Shown here: one piece after another, positions 21,287 to 35,071 of the stretch
How positions within the stretch are numbered: position 1 is the stretch's first letter
Layout of the letters: each line of letters starts with the position of its first letter
Source of the DNA: Adineta steineri
Lineage: Eukaryota > Rotifera > Eurotatoria > Adinetida > Adinetidae
NCBI GenBank assembly: GCA_905250115.1
Contig: CAJNOI010000004.1
Location: forward strand, 205,784 to 269,783
Direction: 5' to 3'
Length of the DNA stretch: 64,000 bases
Notes under the pieces: model-generated
Told to the model about the DNA's origin: nothing
Seen by the model: only the letters and a program-made list of their open reading frames with translations
The model's database searches: none
Translations under genes and position numbers: made by a program

Positions 21287-23446
21287 ATGTTTTATTATTT
21301 CATTATTTTATTTCTATTTAAATCTTGCTTAACAATTAATAATACTAATGAACAATGTTCAATTCGAAATACATGTACAAATTCATCTATTGAATCTCCA
21401 TCAGTTTATGATAATGAAGATTTAATACAATCACGAAATTGTTTTTGTGATTCAGTTTGTGAACAATATGGTGATTGTTGTTATAAAACAAAAGTATTAA
21501 AAAATAATTATGAATGTGTTGATTTTTTATTACCTACAATAACAAATAAAATAGTTCCATTTAATCGATTATTTATTTGGATGCGTACTGAATGTTTATC
21601 AATCTATATTGGATCACAAGTTGATGTTCAATGTCGAAATTTAAATAATCAATTATTTAATGATAATCCAATATTATTTATTCCAGTAACAAGTTTACAA
21701 ACAAATATAACATATAGAAATTATTATTGTGCATATTGTAATAATGATATAAATAAAAATATACAATCTTGGGAATATAAACCATTTTGTTATGGTGATG
21801 GAAGTGAAAATGATTATAAAACTTTAAAAAATGATTTAGAAGTACAATATTTTGATCATATGTTAAAAAATTGTACAAAAACAATTGTTTATCCACATGA
21901 ACGAGGTAATTCTCGACCATCAGTTTTTATACGACCATGTAAAAAACCATTACCAACAACTTGTCCAATTGGAACATCAATTGATTTAGCACGAAATTGT
22001 TCAACATCAATTACAAATTATCGTTATATTAAAAATTCAACTATTATTTATCATAACCCATATTGTGCGGAATGTAATCATCCAAATAATAGTGATGATA
22101 TAACATGTTTTGATCCAAATTTACGTTCAGCATTACCAGCAATGAATCATTTACGTACTCGACCTCTTTCGATATTATTTGATCCAAATCTTCTTAAACG
22201 TTATTTAAATAATGATACAATACCACGATTTATTTATTCAATTAATTATAATTGTACGAAATCAAATGAACTTTATGATTTAGTTGAACAAGAATGTAGA
22301 AAAATTACAAATTCAAGTGAAGAATTTATTATATCAATGAAATGTTCATATCTAATACAAACATCGATTCAATTAGATGATAAAATTTTTCATAATAATG
22401 GAAGTATATATCTTACGAATTACTCAGCTTTATTAAAAAATGATGAATATGTTTTTATTAGTGAGAATCGAATTGTTTTTTGTTCTGATCATTGGAGAAA
22501 TATGAAACCTTCATGGGATTATTCAACTTTATTTCCATTTTATCGTAATATATTATCCGTAATATGTACTTCAATATCTCTTGTATGTTTATTTATATTT
22601 GTTGTTATTTTCTGGTTAGTCCCTTCATTACATAATTTACCAGGCAAATGTTTATTATGTCTCTCTATCTCATTATTCCTTGGTCAATTAATATTTTTAT
22701 TAACTGCAAGTTTAACTGATTCTTATTCAATTTGTTTTACATCAGCTATATTAATTCATTATTTCTATTTGTCTTCTTTTTTTTGGTTATTAATTATATC
22801 AATACATATTCATTCAACATTTAATCATCAAATAATTCGAGATAATACATCCAATAAAACTTATCAACGTTTAATTGCATATAATATACTTGTTTGGTGT
22901 TTAACTGGAATAATAATCTTAATAGCATGTTTAATACAATTTACTATTCCACAATCAAATTTTTCACCAGCATATGCAACAATTTTTTGTACAATTTCGA
23001 AACCATATGCAATGATTATTTTCTTTCTTCTACCTATTGGTTGTACACTTTTAATCGTTGGAATTTTATTTATAAAAACACTTTTAGCTATTTATCATTC
23101 ACATAATATTGCTAAATTAGCTAATACAACATCATCATCGAATATAAATGATAAAAATTTAGTATTTATTTATGCTCGTTTAGCATCATTAATGGGTATT
23201 CAATGGATTTTATTGATTATTGCTCTTGCAATAGGACAAACATGGTCATGGATTATATTTGAAATAATAAATTCATTACCAGGATTATTTATTTGTTTTG
23301 GATTTTTATGTTCAAAACGTGTTTTTACTATTTTAAAAGAAAAATTTTCAATAAAATTAATACCACGACGACAATCATCAACTAATACAACGTCATCAAC
23401 AATGATAATATCACCATCTTCAATAACGAAAAAATTTCTTTTTTAA
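21287..23446 (+). CDS. class-B/Methuselah-like 7TM receptor with N-terminal somatomedin-B domain
   Basis: The single exon encodes 719 aa. Residues 1-16 form a signal peptide. A somatomedin-B-like Cys module lies at about 24-77 (NCFCDSVCEQYGDCCYK). A Cys-rich, N-glycosylation-rich ectodomain extends to about 400, followed by seven hydrophobic spans between about 422 and 675 and a short Ser/Thr-rich tail. Spacing and motifs (LHNLPGKCLLCLSISLFLGQ, FFWLLIISIHI, SLPGLFICFGF) fit secretin/adhesion/Methuselah-type receptors. I do not see a clear GPS autoproteolysis site. Ligand and coupling cannot be read from sequence. The lack of introns is unusual beside the multi-exon neighbours and could reflect retroposition or family habit. 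Confidence 0.85.
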   Translation: MFYYFIILFLFKSCLTINNTNEQCSIRNTCTNSSIESPSVYDNEDLIQSRNCFCDSVCEQYGDCCYKTKVLKNNYECVDFLLPTITNKIVPFNRLFIWMRTECLSIYIGSQVDVQCRNLNNQLFNDNPILFIPVTSLQTNITYRNYYCAYCNNDINKNIQSWEYKPFCYGDGSENDYKTLKNDLEVQYFDHMLKNCTKTIVYPHERGNSRPSVFIRPCKKPLPTTCPIGTSIDLARNCSTSITNYRYIKNSTIIYHNPYCAECNHPNNSDDITCFDPNLRSALPAMNHLRTRPLSILFDPNLLKRYLNNDTIPRFIYSINYNCTKSNELYDLVEQECRKITNSSEEFIISMKCSYLIQTSIQLDDKIFHNNGSIYLTNYSALLKNDEYVFISENRIVFCSDHWRNMKPSWDYSTLFPFYRNILSVICTSISLVCLFIFVVIFWLVPSLHNLPGKCLLCLSISLFLGQLIFLLTASLTDSYSICFTSAILIHYFYLSSFFWLLIISIHIHSTFNHQIIRDNTSNKTYQRLIAYNILVWCLTGIIILIACLIQFTIPQSNFSPAYATIFCTISKPYAMIIFFLLPIGCTLLIVGILFIKTLLAIYHSHNIAKLANTTSSSNINDKNLVFIYARLASLMGIQWILLIIALAIGQTWSWIIFEIINSLPGLFICFGFLCSKRVFTILKEKFSIKLIPRRQSSTNTTSSTMIISPSSITKKFLF

Positions 23447-23841
23447 TTTCTATTGTATTCAATGAGAAAATATCAAAAAAAAAAGAACTTTTTCTTTTTT
23501 TTTTCTCTACTTTATATTAAAATCAAAATTTCTAGATGCAATTTATTTTGCATCTTTAAAAAAAATCTTTCATTGATAATATCAAAGATAATATGTAGTC
23601 ATTTAGTTACCGTTTTCTTTTTTTTACGTTGTTTTTCTTTACTTCATGATTACTTTTACTTTGCCAGGTGAGTGTAAAGCACACAAATAGTTTTTTTTCG
23701 TTTTACAACACGTGGGATGTTTCAATGAAATATTTTATGTGTGATTATAAAAATCTATTATGTCTGCAATGGAAGAAATTTAAATAAATTAAAACAATAA
23801 GATATTTCTACTTTGGTTTTGGTTACTTATTCATTATAATT
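23447..23841. other. short intergenic spacer
   Basis: Poly-A/T-rich 3' flank of the 7TM gene and 5' flank of the next small gene. The ORF at 23453-23671 is low-complexity. Confidence 0.45.
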
Positions 23842-24279
23842 ATGGCAAATAGACAAAATTCATCTTCGGTTGTTATTCTTAATAAAGAAATTGATCAAAT
23901 TATTGCTTTATGTACACATATTAATCAAATGGCTACAAATTTACGTGTTGCTCATTTATCAAATATATCCTATGCTACGAAAAATATTGAAACATGTTAT
24001 CAAACACTGCTATCGATGGCTGAAGATATTGAAGGTTCAGCTCTATTACTTGAAACGTTATTACCTATCGAACAAAAAAATTTATTATTGATTAATAAAA
24101 CGAAATCAAAGAGAATTCATTATACTCGAGATGAATTATTAGAACGACAAAAATATGTTACATCGACATTAAAGGATCAAGTTGGAAATTTATTAAAACA
24201 AGTTGTTGATTGTGAATCGAATGATTCTGTTAGTAAAGACAGACAATCATGGAGAGATATAAGAACAATATTAATGTAA
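23842..24279 (+). CDS. small helical protein of unknown function
   Basis: Single exon of 145 aa starting MANRQNSSSVVILNKEIDQ. It has no signal peptide and no membrane span. Heptad-like stretches around residues 12-90 and 98-128 suggest a helical or coiled-coil protein, and a basic KTKSKRIHYTRDELLERQ linker separates two helices. The size and style recall small subunits of BLOC/BORC-type or kinetochore complexes, but I cannot assign one. Coding status rests on ORF length, codon use like the neighbours and a typical 3' AT-rich flank. Confidence 0.6.
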   Translation: MANRQNSSSVVILNKEIDQIIALCTHINQMATNLRVAHLSNISYATKNIETCYQTLLSMAEDIEGSALLLETLLPIEQKNLLLINKTKSKRIHYTRDELLERQKYVTSTLKDQVGNLLKQVVDCESNDSVSKDRQSWRDIRTILM

Positions 24280-27200
24280 TCATTTGAAAATACAGATTTG
24301 TTTTTCTTATAATTAAAGTTATTTGTATTATTGAATATATTTTTATTACATAAATTATAACTTTTATTTCTATACATAATAGAATCATTGCTACTATATA
24401 AATAAAAATAAATTATTTGAGATGGACACGATTCGATTCTCGATCAAATTTTTGAAATTGATATCAATACATGAAGATGTTGAGCAAGATAAATAAACGA
24501 AAAAAAAGATGTTATAATATTCTTTTTCTATTACGTCGTTCGTTTTAACAAAATTAAATTGCGTATAAATCAATTTTATTTTTATAATAGATATAAAATT
24601 TTATGTATCCTCGTAATGTTCTCATACGTTTAGTTTTATACAATACGAGTGTTTCTAACTTGTTGAACATTATCAACAACTAAATAATTGTCAATCGTAT
24701 TTTTGAGGTACATTCAGTTGAAAACAAGATAGAGAGCTTTGGTCTTCACTGTTGGTGAGAGGAGATGAAGACGCAATGAACTATATGTTACAAACGTTTC
24801 TGACCTCAATCGTCTGATGTGCGTCTAAAGCGCCAATTGTAGATCTAAAAAACTGCGCAGCTCAGATTCAAAGCCTCAAGCGTTTAGTAGTTATAAGCAT
24901 TCTCCCAGAAAGTCCTGCACAAAAGCACTATCTTCCTTTGTTTTTCTGTAATAAAACTATTTTACTGCTACCGTTTTCAGATAATTGATTTAAGAAGCCT
25001 CAGAAAACATACCTCTGATATACAATGGTATATTACAAGAAAAGCTAAAGTTAACCAAAGCATGTTAAAATACAGTTAGTATCACATACTAAATATCTAC
25101 AAATGTTTTAATTCTACAATTAATATTGATGATGATGATATCATTGAGTTTTGAAGAGTATACTGTCTCTTCTGTTTAAAAGGATATATGAGATGATAGA
25201 TCCCGTACTACTATAAATCATTAAAAAAGTTTGTACCATTTTATTATAATGAAAAAAAAATGACACATAATATCCGATTAAAAAAGAAAATCTAGTAGAT
25301 AGAATTAAAGGTATCAACAAATATTTATTTTAGAGAATAAAACATATTGATACACTAGCGAAAAACAACGAATATGTTTCTTTATCACATCAAAACAATT
25401 CATAATTTGTCTTTCATGTGATATAACAATACAATGTCTTTTTATCTTCTATTTCTCAACAACAACGACTGCTATTGATAAACAAATTATATATATATAT
25501 ATAATGTGAACAGTATCACATTGTTCGACATTGTTGTGCGATATGAAAATTTCGTTCATTACTCATCTATATTCAAGTAGCTATGTAAACTAAACGATTT
25601 GATTCATGATATAAAATTGTTGAATGACATATTTACTATTTTCTTTTGTCTTCTTATCTCTGTAATTTAAATGATTGTCATGTATAAATTATACTTTTTT
25701 TTCTTCTATACTTCATATATCTTTGAATTTCTTCAAGACGACGTATATAGTTCATTCTTGAGCAAGTAGTACTCTTCATGCATCTTAATTATGCGAAATT
25801 TGATATGATTTGTTTTAGTTCTGTCAATGTCAAGGTTGAATAGTGTGATCTTTAGAACATATTTATTGTACTTATGTATCGAAATGTTAATTTCTTTGAT
25901 AATTGAAATGTATCTTTTTTATCGTTTCCAGCAGTGATGACAACGTTTAAGGCACAGCAGTAGTTTTAATTGAATAGATGGAAGCATGCATCTATCACAC
26001 ACGTTATATTTAACAGATGGACAGCAGGATCAAAACACGTTTCTACTGTACAAAATATTTCTCATGTTTAATTAGACGAAAGGTGTAATTGAAATAATTG
26101 CTCCAATATATATAGTTGTCTCTTTAGATAAAATTTAAGAATTAGTTTTTTTCAATCGATGAGAAAAAATGAAACAAAAATTTGTACGATATAAGATGAA
26201 TAATATAGATATTAAGTTTATCGAATGAACTATTGAGACATTATTACAATGGATGAGTGTTAATATATGACAACTCTTTATTCGATTGATTGTTTAGTAG
26301 AGTATGCTGAAAGAAAAAAAAACCTATTCGATATCAACATTTAGTTGTGTGTTAGATGCTCAACACATCTATGAAGATCATTAAAAGACTCCATAAAATG
26401 AACTACTAATGTCATAATGTTGTCCATTAACCTTGCATCTTATCATTCTTTTTCTTTTAAATACAGGTGAGAAGACAGGTTTATCTTTCTCTCTCTCATT
26501 ATTCGATAAGTGTTTTATTATTAAAATGATAGGAAGAACCTTGAGAGAGAGAGAGAAAAGAGAATGCTATCAAAAATTTTGTTGAACACAGCAGGTTATG
26601 TATGTAAGTATCCATCTATATATGATTGGAAAAACACTGCAAGGGGTTGTCCCTTACAGATCGAGTCTAGACAAATATATGCGAAGGTTTTATTTTCTCT
26701 TGAGAAATAGCGAAAAAAAAACAATATTGTTCAATGTTAGATATCTATAGTTTGATTGAGATAAAGAACACGCATCTGTTCTTTTTGTTTTATAAATGGA
26801 GTAGAAGAAAAGATAACAAAAATTATTTACCATCTTTGATCTGTTTTTCTTTAGTATGGATATTCGATTACTATTTCTATTTTCCCTATTCTTCTTATAA
26901 TAATATTCAATCTTTCAATAATAATGTTTATCATTTCTATCTAATACATCTAATTGATATAAATTAGACCATGTATAATTGTAATCTCGTATATGCTACA
27001 TTATTTTCACTTGTTTAAATCAAAATTGGTTCATCTATTCAATACATGTCAAATCTTCGACAAATTGTTGAGTGGATGAGCCAATTGAGTTGATGACTGG
27101 AGAAGTATCTTCTTATAAATGAAAAAATCTGAATTTTTGAATCAGCTAGTGTGTATCAGCTTCATTTCACACCTTTCAACTCTTTCTTTCACATATATTG

Positions 27201-29325
27201 TACACTTTATTAACACCCAAGGCGACTATACATATATGAATGATCTTCAAGGTTTGTGTCTATACCTTTCTTTTGTTTCGATTTTTGTTCATACAAGTAG
27301 GTGTAGGAACATATTGTATACGTCTTAATTACTTGCGTATTAGAACGATAAAGAAAACGATGATTTACATAGAAAAAAAAACAAGTCTGGTACAGAGGAT
27401 GTTTAAATAGAAAAAAAATGAACAAAATCAGCTGGATCCTTGAAATAATAATTCGAACACCAGCAGCCTCTAATTGACTCAAAAACAACTCTCGTGCGCG
27501 CATACCCCATGATGCAATCATCATTCCTTTACTCTTCATTATTTGTTCATCATTTACCATCTGGTTTCGATTACCCATTGGTCATTTCATCCATTTAGGA
27601 AGAAAGAACGAGAGAGACAGAGACATAGAGAGAGACAAGAGAGAAGAGAAAACAACATTCTTCCTCCTTTATATACATATTTGCTGCATACTCTCGATGT
27701 TATATACACATCCGATAGTGATATTGATAATGAATATCGGCGCCATCATCGTCATCAACAATAAGGTAAGAGAAGAGAAGAGAGAACTACTAAGATATAG
27801 TAATAATCAATCATTATAAGGCGACTTGAGTTCACCTTGTCTAAATACAAACTTCTTTTTGTATGTATGTAGTTAGAAAGACAAACAAAGATACTTGAAC
27901 TGTTCTATTACTTTAAAGAAGACTTATATATATATATGTTCGTCTGGTACTAAGAATAGTAGTGAGTGAACGGCTCTACTTCATTTACTTTTGCTCATTT
28001 CGACTGAATAGTATCAACGTCTTTACAATTGTTCACAATACACTCATTATCGCACATTTGAACTAACATCGAAAGTAAGCCTGTTCATCTTTTAATGAAA
28101 CAATGTTCTATATCATTTGTCAGATAAAATTATCTCTTCTTATTTTCGAAACTAAGTAAGTTCCCATTTTGAAATGACCTTTTTGTTTAATTTATACAAA
28201 TTGAAATTGGAATATATATATATATTGCTTATCTATCGATCCATAAATTGACACTTAATTGTGATCGGCACCATCAATCTAAACCGTACTAGATAATAGT
28301 AGCACGTTTGGAATTTCAAGTAACTCACACCGACATATTCAAACTAATATTCATTGCACACATATCATGTTCAATGTCAATTGAAAATATGCAAATACAT
28401 TCGAATAAATAAAGATAATATCAATTAACAGCTGTTGTGAGAATGAATTTCGATTCGGTAATAGAAATTTTGTTTCTATTTCCAATCTCATTCTCACTTT
28501 GAGCAAAATGTCATAAAAGAAATTTATGAGAATAATTAGTGAATCTATAGAAAGATATTTTTCCAATCTTTTTATCAAACTAATGTTTCTTTATCTTTAG
28601 TAAATATATTTTCAGTTGACATAAGCTAAGTGAACTTGAATGTTTTAAGTCTTCAGAAATGTATTGTCTCTCTCTCATCTTCGTTTTTTTCTTTTTCTAT
28701 TTTATTTTAACAATCACAGAAAATTGTTGATATAAATTATTTTAGTCTCTTCAACTTGAATAGTTCTCTTAATAATGGATAAAACCTTATAATATATAAG
28801 AACAATTATCCAATTGAAAATAATTTTATCAAAAATTGTGATCTTTATCTATTTTTATGTTTGACAGTTTAACTTTTTTCTTTTATTGTTTCATTTACTC
28901 CTCCTTGTTCGTCTATATTTCGATAATTACAACCTTAAGGTTCATGTCATGATAGTATTGATAGTAATATGATCATGAATGAATAGAGCGGATGTCACTA
29001 AGAAATAACTTCCTTCGATCATTATCCTTTTTATGAACAATTAGAATAAAGATGATAAGTTTTTGAATCATATCCGACCATGATAAGGTGTAAATATTAT
29101 TTTAACACAGAACAGATCATACTAAATGGACTATCATAAAATAAGAGCGGTTTAATTTAGTCATCTCGGGGGGAAAGAAATAAGACATGAAAATCAATAA
29201 ATGCCTTAAAGGTATATTTCATTTGATCATAAATTTTGTTTGTTTTTATATTCAACTTTATCTTTAATTTTGAAGAGGTATATTTTCAATATAATTTTCT
29301 TATCTTATTTTTTTCTTAATTCTAG
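24280..29325. other. large gene-poor interval
   Basis: Five kb without a supported protein gene. ORFs at 26734-26967, 27119-27328 and 28351-28578 look random. A less AT-rich patch at 27420-27580 is open on the minus strand (up to 122 aa) and could be an isolated exon, but I see no family motif. The 27600-27765 stretch ends in a good donor and may be the first exon of the cadherin gene, whose ATG is directly preceded by an acceptor. Confidence 0.4.
27730..27765 (+). other. candidate upstream exon of the cadherin gene
   Basis: The ATG at 27730 opens 12 codons (MNIGAIIVINNK) that end at a consensus donor AAG/GTAAGA at 27766. Splicing to the acceptor TCTAG directly before 29326 would be in frame with the cadherin ATG and give a 1,560-bp intron. 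This is only a splice-consensus argument; the acceptor might instead be a spliced-leader site. Confidence 0.25.
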
Positions 29326-32300
29326 ATGATTTATCTTATTTATCTTTTTTCTCTTATATCAATTGTTAAAACATCTGATTATTCTTTAATAATCGATGAA
29401 AAAACTTCGATTGATCAACCCATATTTCATTTTCCTTATTCATATGAATTAATAAATAATTTTCAATCAAATTTTAATCTAACAAATAATAATCAAAATT
29501 TAATCTTAACTAAAATTATTGATCGTGATTATTGGTGTTCACAAAATATATGTTCATGTGATTATTGTTCGTTTATTCTTGAATTATTTTCTATACATAA
29601 TCAAATACCAAAATTTTCAACAATTAATATTACAATCAATGATATTAATGATCATACATGTCAATTTTTTGATTTACAAACAAATATATCATTATCAGAA
29701 TCCATTCAAATTGAACATCGTTTTCCAATAGCACGTGCAATTGATTATGATTCGGGATTAAATGGAAAATTATCATTTAAACTTCTTAATAATGATAATA
29801 TTTTTCAATTAGATATTATAACATTATCAATGAATGAATATGCTATATATGGAATTGTTAAACATTCACTTGATAGAGAAATAACAGAAACATATGATTT
29901 AATTATTGAAGCACGTGATCATGGAATTCCACAACCAAGAATGAACCGAACAATGGTTAGAATTACTATATTAGATGAAAATGATAATGCACCGAAATTT
30001 AATCAAACTGAATATTCAATTGAAGTAAGTTTAATATTATTCAACAATTGCAAACTAATACTATTATTTCTATTTAGTCTCTACCAGAAAATACACCTAT
30101 CGGTACGAAATTATTAACAATATTCGCCAGTGATCCTGATAAAGATTTAAATGGTTTAGTACATTATTCAATAGTAAATCCACCAAATCCATCATCATTT
30201 CCATTTATAATTAATTCTAAAACTGGCGTTATCAGTCTTCGTTCATCATTAGATTATGAAACAACACATTTATATCGTTTTTTAATTCGTGCATCTGATT
30301 CTGGTGTACCCCAATCATTATTTACTGATACATGGTTATCAATTTCCATTCAAGATATTAATGATTGTCCTGTTGAAATACTTTTTGTACCAAATCGAAA
30401 TTTTCAATATAATAATCAAACATTATTTATTAAAGAAAATACTGAAATTAATAATTTAACATTAGGTTATATACGTTTATTTGATCGTGATTCTATTCAA
30501 ACAAATTTATCCATATCATTAATAATATTAAATAATAATCAACCAAAACAAGATTATGAAATAATTTTATCCAATCAATTAAATTCTTATATACTTATTG
30601 TTAAACATGGAATATTTGATAGAGAAATTGAAGAAGAAATTAATCTACGATTTATCGCAACTGATAGTTTATTAACGTCGATTTATGATTTAAAAATACA
30701 TTTAATTGATGTTAATGATAATCCAAGTGAGTTTTTAACGAATCCAATAATATTTTATGTTGAAGAATTAGCAAATTATCATATGATTGAAAATCCTATT
30801 GAAGATTATGAATTAACAATTGGATATTTAAATGCAATTGATCGTGATCAAGGAGTGAATGCATTAAATACATATGAATTAGAATTAAATCCTTTAGTTA
30901 AAATTGATTCGAATAATGGACGAATTTATTTAATTCAACCATTAGATCGTGAACAAATTCAAAAAATTGAATTAAAAGCGAAAGCAATTAATGTTGCTCC
31001 ACCAAAATGGGTAACAGAAGTTCAAATACAGATATTCGTTTTGGATGTAAATGATAATATACCTCAATGTTCATCATCCTATTATCGTTTATCAATTCCC
31101 GAAAATATTTCAATTGATAAACCAATAATAAAAATAAATGCGAGTGATCCTGATCAAGGTATAAATGGTACGATAAATTATAAATTTCGAACAAATTCTA
31201 CATGGCCATTTAATATCAATGAAAAAACTGGTGAAATATATTCAAAAAAATCGTTTGATTATGAATCGGATTGGAAATCATTTCTATTAACAATTGATCT
31301 TGAAGATAATGGAATACCAATAAAAAATGTCAATAAAAATTCTTGTCAATTGGAAATATTTCTTGAAGATATTAATGATAATCGTCCGGAATTAATTGAT
31401 AATAATCAAACGAAATTATTTTTTGATATACAAAAATCATTTAAAAATCAATTTATTCAATTAAATATAACTGATAAAGATTCTGGTTTGAATGGAAAAA
31501 TTAAATATAATATTCAATCAATTGATTCAAATATTCCATTAAATTTCAATCAAACATTATTTGAATTAAATCAAAATGGTAGTTTATATTTAACATCAGA
31601 TATTCATCAAATATGTTTATTTACATTAAAAATTTTACTTGAAGATTATGGTTACCCATCTCAACATAATTTAATTCAAATAAATATTGCATTTGGTGAT
31701 TCATTAAATTCGTATTATTCATCATTTGATAAAATTCAATTATATTTTGATAAAAAATCTTCTCATACAAATTATTTTGCTTTTATATTTGCGATTATTA
31801 TTTTAACAATAACATTTATATTCTTAATATCAATTATTATTATATGTATATTAATACGGCAACATCGGCAAAGACATAAAGCTGCAATCGTATCACGAAA
31901 TAAACTTTTATGTTCATCATCACAACAATTAACAACATCAAATTCAACAGTTACAACATCATCATCTATTGAACATCAACAAATTATTCGAGTAAGTTTC
32001 TTATTTATGAAAAAAATTTTAATTTAATATATTTTATTGTTTTTAGACATCATATTGGAATGAAAAATCTTTTATTGATCAACATTTGGTAAATAATTCT
32101 TCACCTGAATCTCATACATATAAGATTCTTCATATACCAATTGATAGTCAATGTTATGAAAAAGAAAAAATTGATGATATTAGTTGTGATCATGGTTATC
32201 ATGAAAGTTATCAAACAGGTTCATCATCACCAGAACAATGTTTATCTGATGTATCCATTCATCAAGATTATATGTTTAAACAATTACCATTTTTTGTAAC

Positions 32301-32373
32301 AAAATGTAAAACTCTTGGTGACGGGTTTATGGTTGAAATGAATGTTGATGGAAGTGACGAAGATGGAAGATAA
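29326..32373 (+). CDS. protocadherin-like adhesion protein
   Basis: Exons 29326-30024, 30078-31991 and 32047-32373 give 979 aa. A signal peptide (1-16) is followed by about six to seven extracellular cadherin repeats. Calcium-binding linkers are visible as DINDH, DENDNAP, DINDCP, DVNDNP, DVNDNIP and DINDNRP, with DRE and DxD partners (DYDSGLNGKL, DPDQGINGT). The first repeat is degenerate and Cys-containing. A single membrane span lies at about 799-826, then a basic stop (RQHRQRHK) and a ~150-aa Ser-rich cytoplasmic tail. No catenin-binding region is evident, which favours protocadherin over classical cadherin. The role is calcium-dependent cell adhesion or recognition. An acceptor immediately precedes the ATG, so the 5' end may lie upstream. 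Confidence 0.9.
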
Positions 32374-33053
32374 TTGAACAGAAACTTTTTTTTCTTCTTC
32401 TTTTTGTATAGATAGACGAAATGATGTTTTATTTATTATTTCTGTATTCGAAAATAAAAAATGAAATTATTCTTAAAAGGCAATTAAAGCAAAATGAGTT
32501 GTTAGCACAATCTCTGTAGGATTGAAATGTGAAACATTCGCTCATATCAAATGATTTACTGTGTTTGTAAAAGTAGAAAGTAAAATAAGAAAACGGCAAT
32601 GGTTAGATGAAGAAAGAAATGTGACTATAACAACATAAACTTCGTAGTATTAAATTGTTTATACTATTGAACGAAATTGTAAAGAATATCAAACTTAACA
32701 TACTCTACACATGTTTTTGTGGTAATCTTTATAAATAAATTAGAATAAAAGAAATTTATTATTTAAAAAAAATCGAGAAGTTATTCTTAATAAAACTAAT
32801 ATTAAATAAGTTAAATTGTATAAATATATACATATATCTTGATTCTAAGCGACATCTAATCATTTTTTGTAAAACTCTATTTATGAAATTTAATTTTTTT
32901 CGAAATTTTGATTCAATAGAATTCGTGTATTTTTTCAAGTGACATTGACTCATGGTTCTTTTTTCAATCACGTTTTTACCAAAACAAATAATATTTTGGT
33001 ACTACCTTTCTTTTTCATTTCTTCCAACATTTCACTTTCAAAATAGCTAATAA
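32374..33053. other. intergenic
   Basis: Cadherin 3' flank. From about 32940 the sequence is the duplicated 5' flank of the NHL genes (compare about 35660-35766). An AG at 33045-33046 just before the ATG matches the same position in the second copy. Confidence 0.5.
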
Positions 33054-35071
33054 ATGGCAACAGCAACAGCGGCAGGTAAAGCACGATGTGTCACATGTGG
33101 AAAAGAGAAAAGCACAGTTCGATGTGATGGATGTTCTCAACCATTTTGTATCAATCATTTTGGACATCATCGCCAAGAATTAGACAAACAATTAGGTGAA
33201 ATTGAAGTAAATCGGGATCTTTTTCGAAAAACTCTTACAGATCAATCAACTAAACCAGAAAATCTAACATTAATGAAACAAATCGATGAGTGGGAACAAG
33301 ATTCAATTGCTAAAATTCGTCAGACAGCAAATGACGCTAGACAATTAATACTACAACATAGCACTAAATATCTGACTGACATTGAAATCAAATTAAACAA
33401 ATTAACTGAACAACTACGAGAAAGTCGTGCAGAGAATGATTTTTTTGAAGCAGATCTTCAACGATGGAATAAACAATTAACACAAATGAACAAAGAATTA
33501 GATAAACCTTCAACCATTAAGATCCAACACGGTTCGACACCGCTAATCAATTCAATTCGTGTTAATATATCAGGTAATGTTTCAAAATATTATTTTTTTG
33601 ATGTGTTGAAAGATAAATACATTCAATCTTAACTAATTATCGACAAATTATGTTATTCTTCTTTGCATGTCACGAAATACAATATTTAATTTTTATCTAA
33701 GTCTTTTTAATAGGATCAACGATCTACAATATTACAAAGTAGCACATGTATAATATTGTTTGAATGAGTATAGATTTTCTGAGGACGTCTATTAAAAGTT
33801 TTGAAAGAAAATAATTTATAAGATAGAAATATTCAATGTAGATAAATCTACACTCTATTAAACAAAAACTGGTAGTTAGATTAAAATGACGGAAAGAATT
33901 CAAGGAAGATTAAGTGTTTTTACTGATATCGGTGTTAAACTATTGATTAATTAAATTCATGATTTACTCGAGAAATTGTAGTAGATAAGTGGTACAATCA
34001 AATAATAGCATTCACTTATTCTATCTGACAGGTTTTATTGTGGATGAATTTATTTTGATCACTAAAAAGAAGACTTCTTTGTTTTCGCGATGATAATGAC
34101 TGCAGTTAGATAGTTCTCTTATTATAAATATATATTTTATTTTAGTCTCAACGCATTTACCAAATCTTGGTATCGATGCAAAATGGGTGCAGCAAGGTGT
34201 CACAGTAGCTGGTGGCAATGGACAAGGCAACGCAAATAATCAATTCTCTACTCCGTATAGCATGTACATCGACGAAGATGAAACTATGTACATTGCTGAC
34301 AGAAACAATCATCGCATTGTTGAATGGAAACGTGGTGCACCAAATGGTCAAATAGTTGCTGGAGAAAATGGAGCTGGAAACCAAGATAATCAATTGAATC
34401 ATCCAAGAAGTGTCATAGTCGACAAAGTAAATGATTGTTTTATTATATCGGATACTGATAATAGAAGAGTGGTACGATGGCCTCGTCAGAATGGCACAAG
34501 TGGACAAACAATTATCTCGAACATTACTTGTGTTGGATTAGCAATGGATAATGAAGGACATCTCTATGTTTGTGACCACTATAAATATGAAGTGACACGA
34601 TGGAAAATGGGAGATACAAATGGAATAGTAGTAGCAGGTGGGAATGGAGAAGGAAATCAGCTTGACCAGCTGAAAACACCTTGGAGCATTTTTGTTGATG
34701 GAGACAATTCATTGTATATATCAGAATATGCAAATCATCGCGTGATGAAATGGATGAAAGATGCAAAGGAAGGTATTGTAGTCGCTGGTGGTCAAGGTCA
34801 AGGAAATGGACCGACACAATTGTCGTATCCTACAGGTGTGGTAGTCGATCAGTTAGGTAATGTTTATGTAGTAGATAACGGTAATTCTCGAGTAATGCGT
34901 TGGTGTAGACATGCTACACAAGGTAGTATCATTGTTGGCGACAGCAAACCAGGAGCAGGAGCAAATCAACTTAGCAGTCCTTTGGATTTGTCATTTGATC
35001 AACAAGGGAATCTTTATGTCGTCGATCATGGCAATCATCGAGTACAGAAATTCAATATTGATTCAACTTAA
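33054..35071 (+). CDS. B-box/coiled-coil/NHL-repeat protein, tandem copy A
   Basis: Exons 33054-33573 and 34146-35071 join in frame to 481 aa. The N-terminus has a B-box-like zinc site with C12, C15, C24, C27, C32, H35 and H38/39. It is followed by a helical coiled-coil segment (about 40-160). The second exon encodes about six NHL repeats (VAGGNGQGNANNQF, YIADRNNHRIVEW and so on), which should fold as a beta-propeller. The layout resembles TRIM-NHL proteins but without the RING finger, so E3 ligase activity is not expected. NHL propellers bind protein or RNA. The paralogue lies directly downstream in the same orientation. Partner and process are unknown. Confidence 0.88.

Noticed and set aside
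27210..27578. 122-aa minus-strand ORF in the gene-poor interval
   Set aside because: The first ~50 residues look mildly coding (less AT-rich), but the rest is Phe/Ile-rich translation of AT-rich DNA. There is no motif and no partner exon with matching phase.
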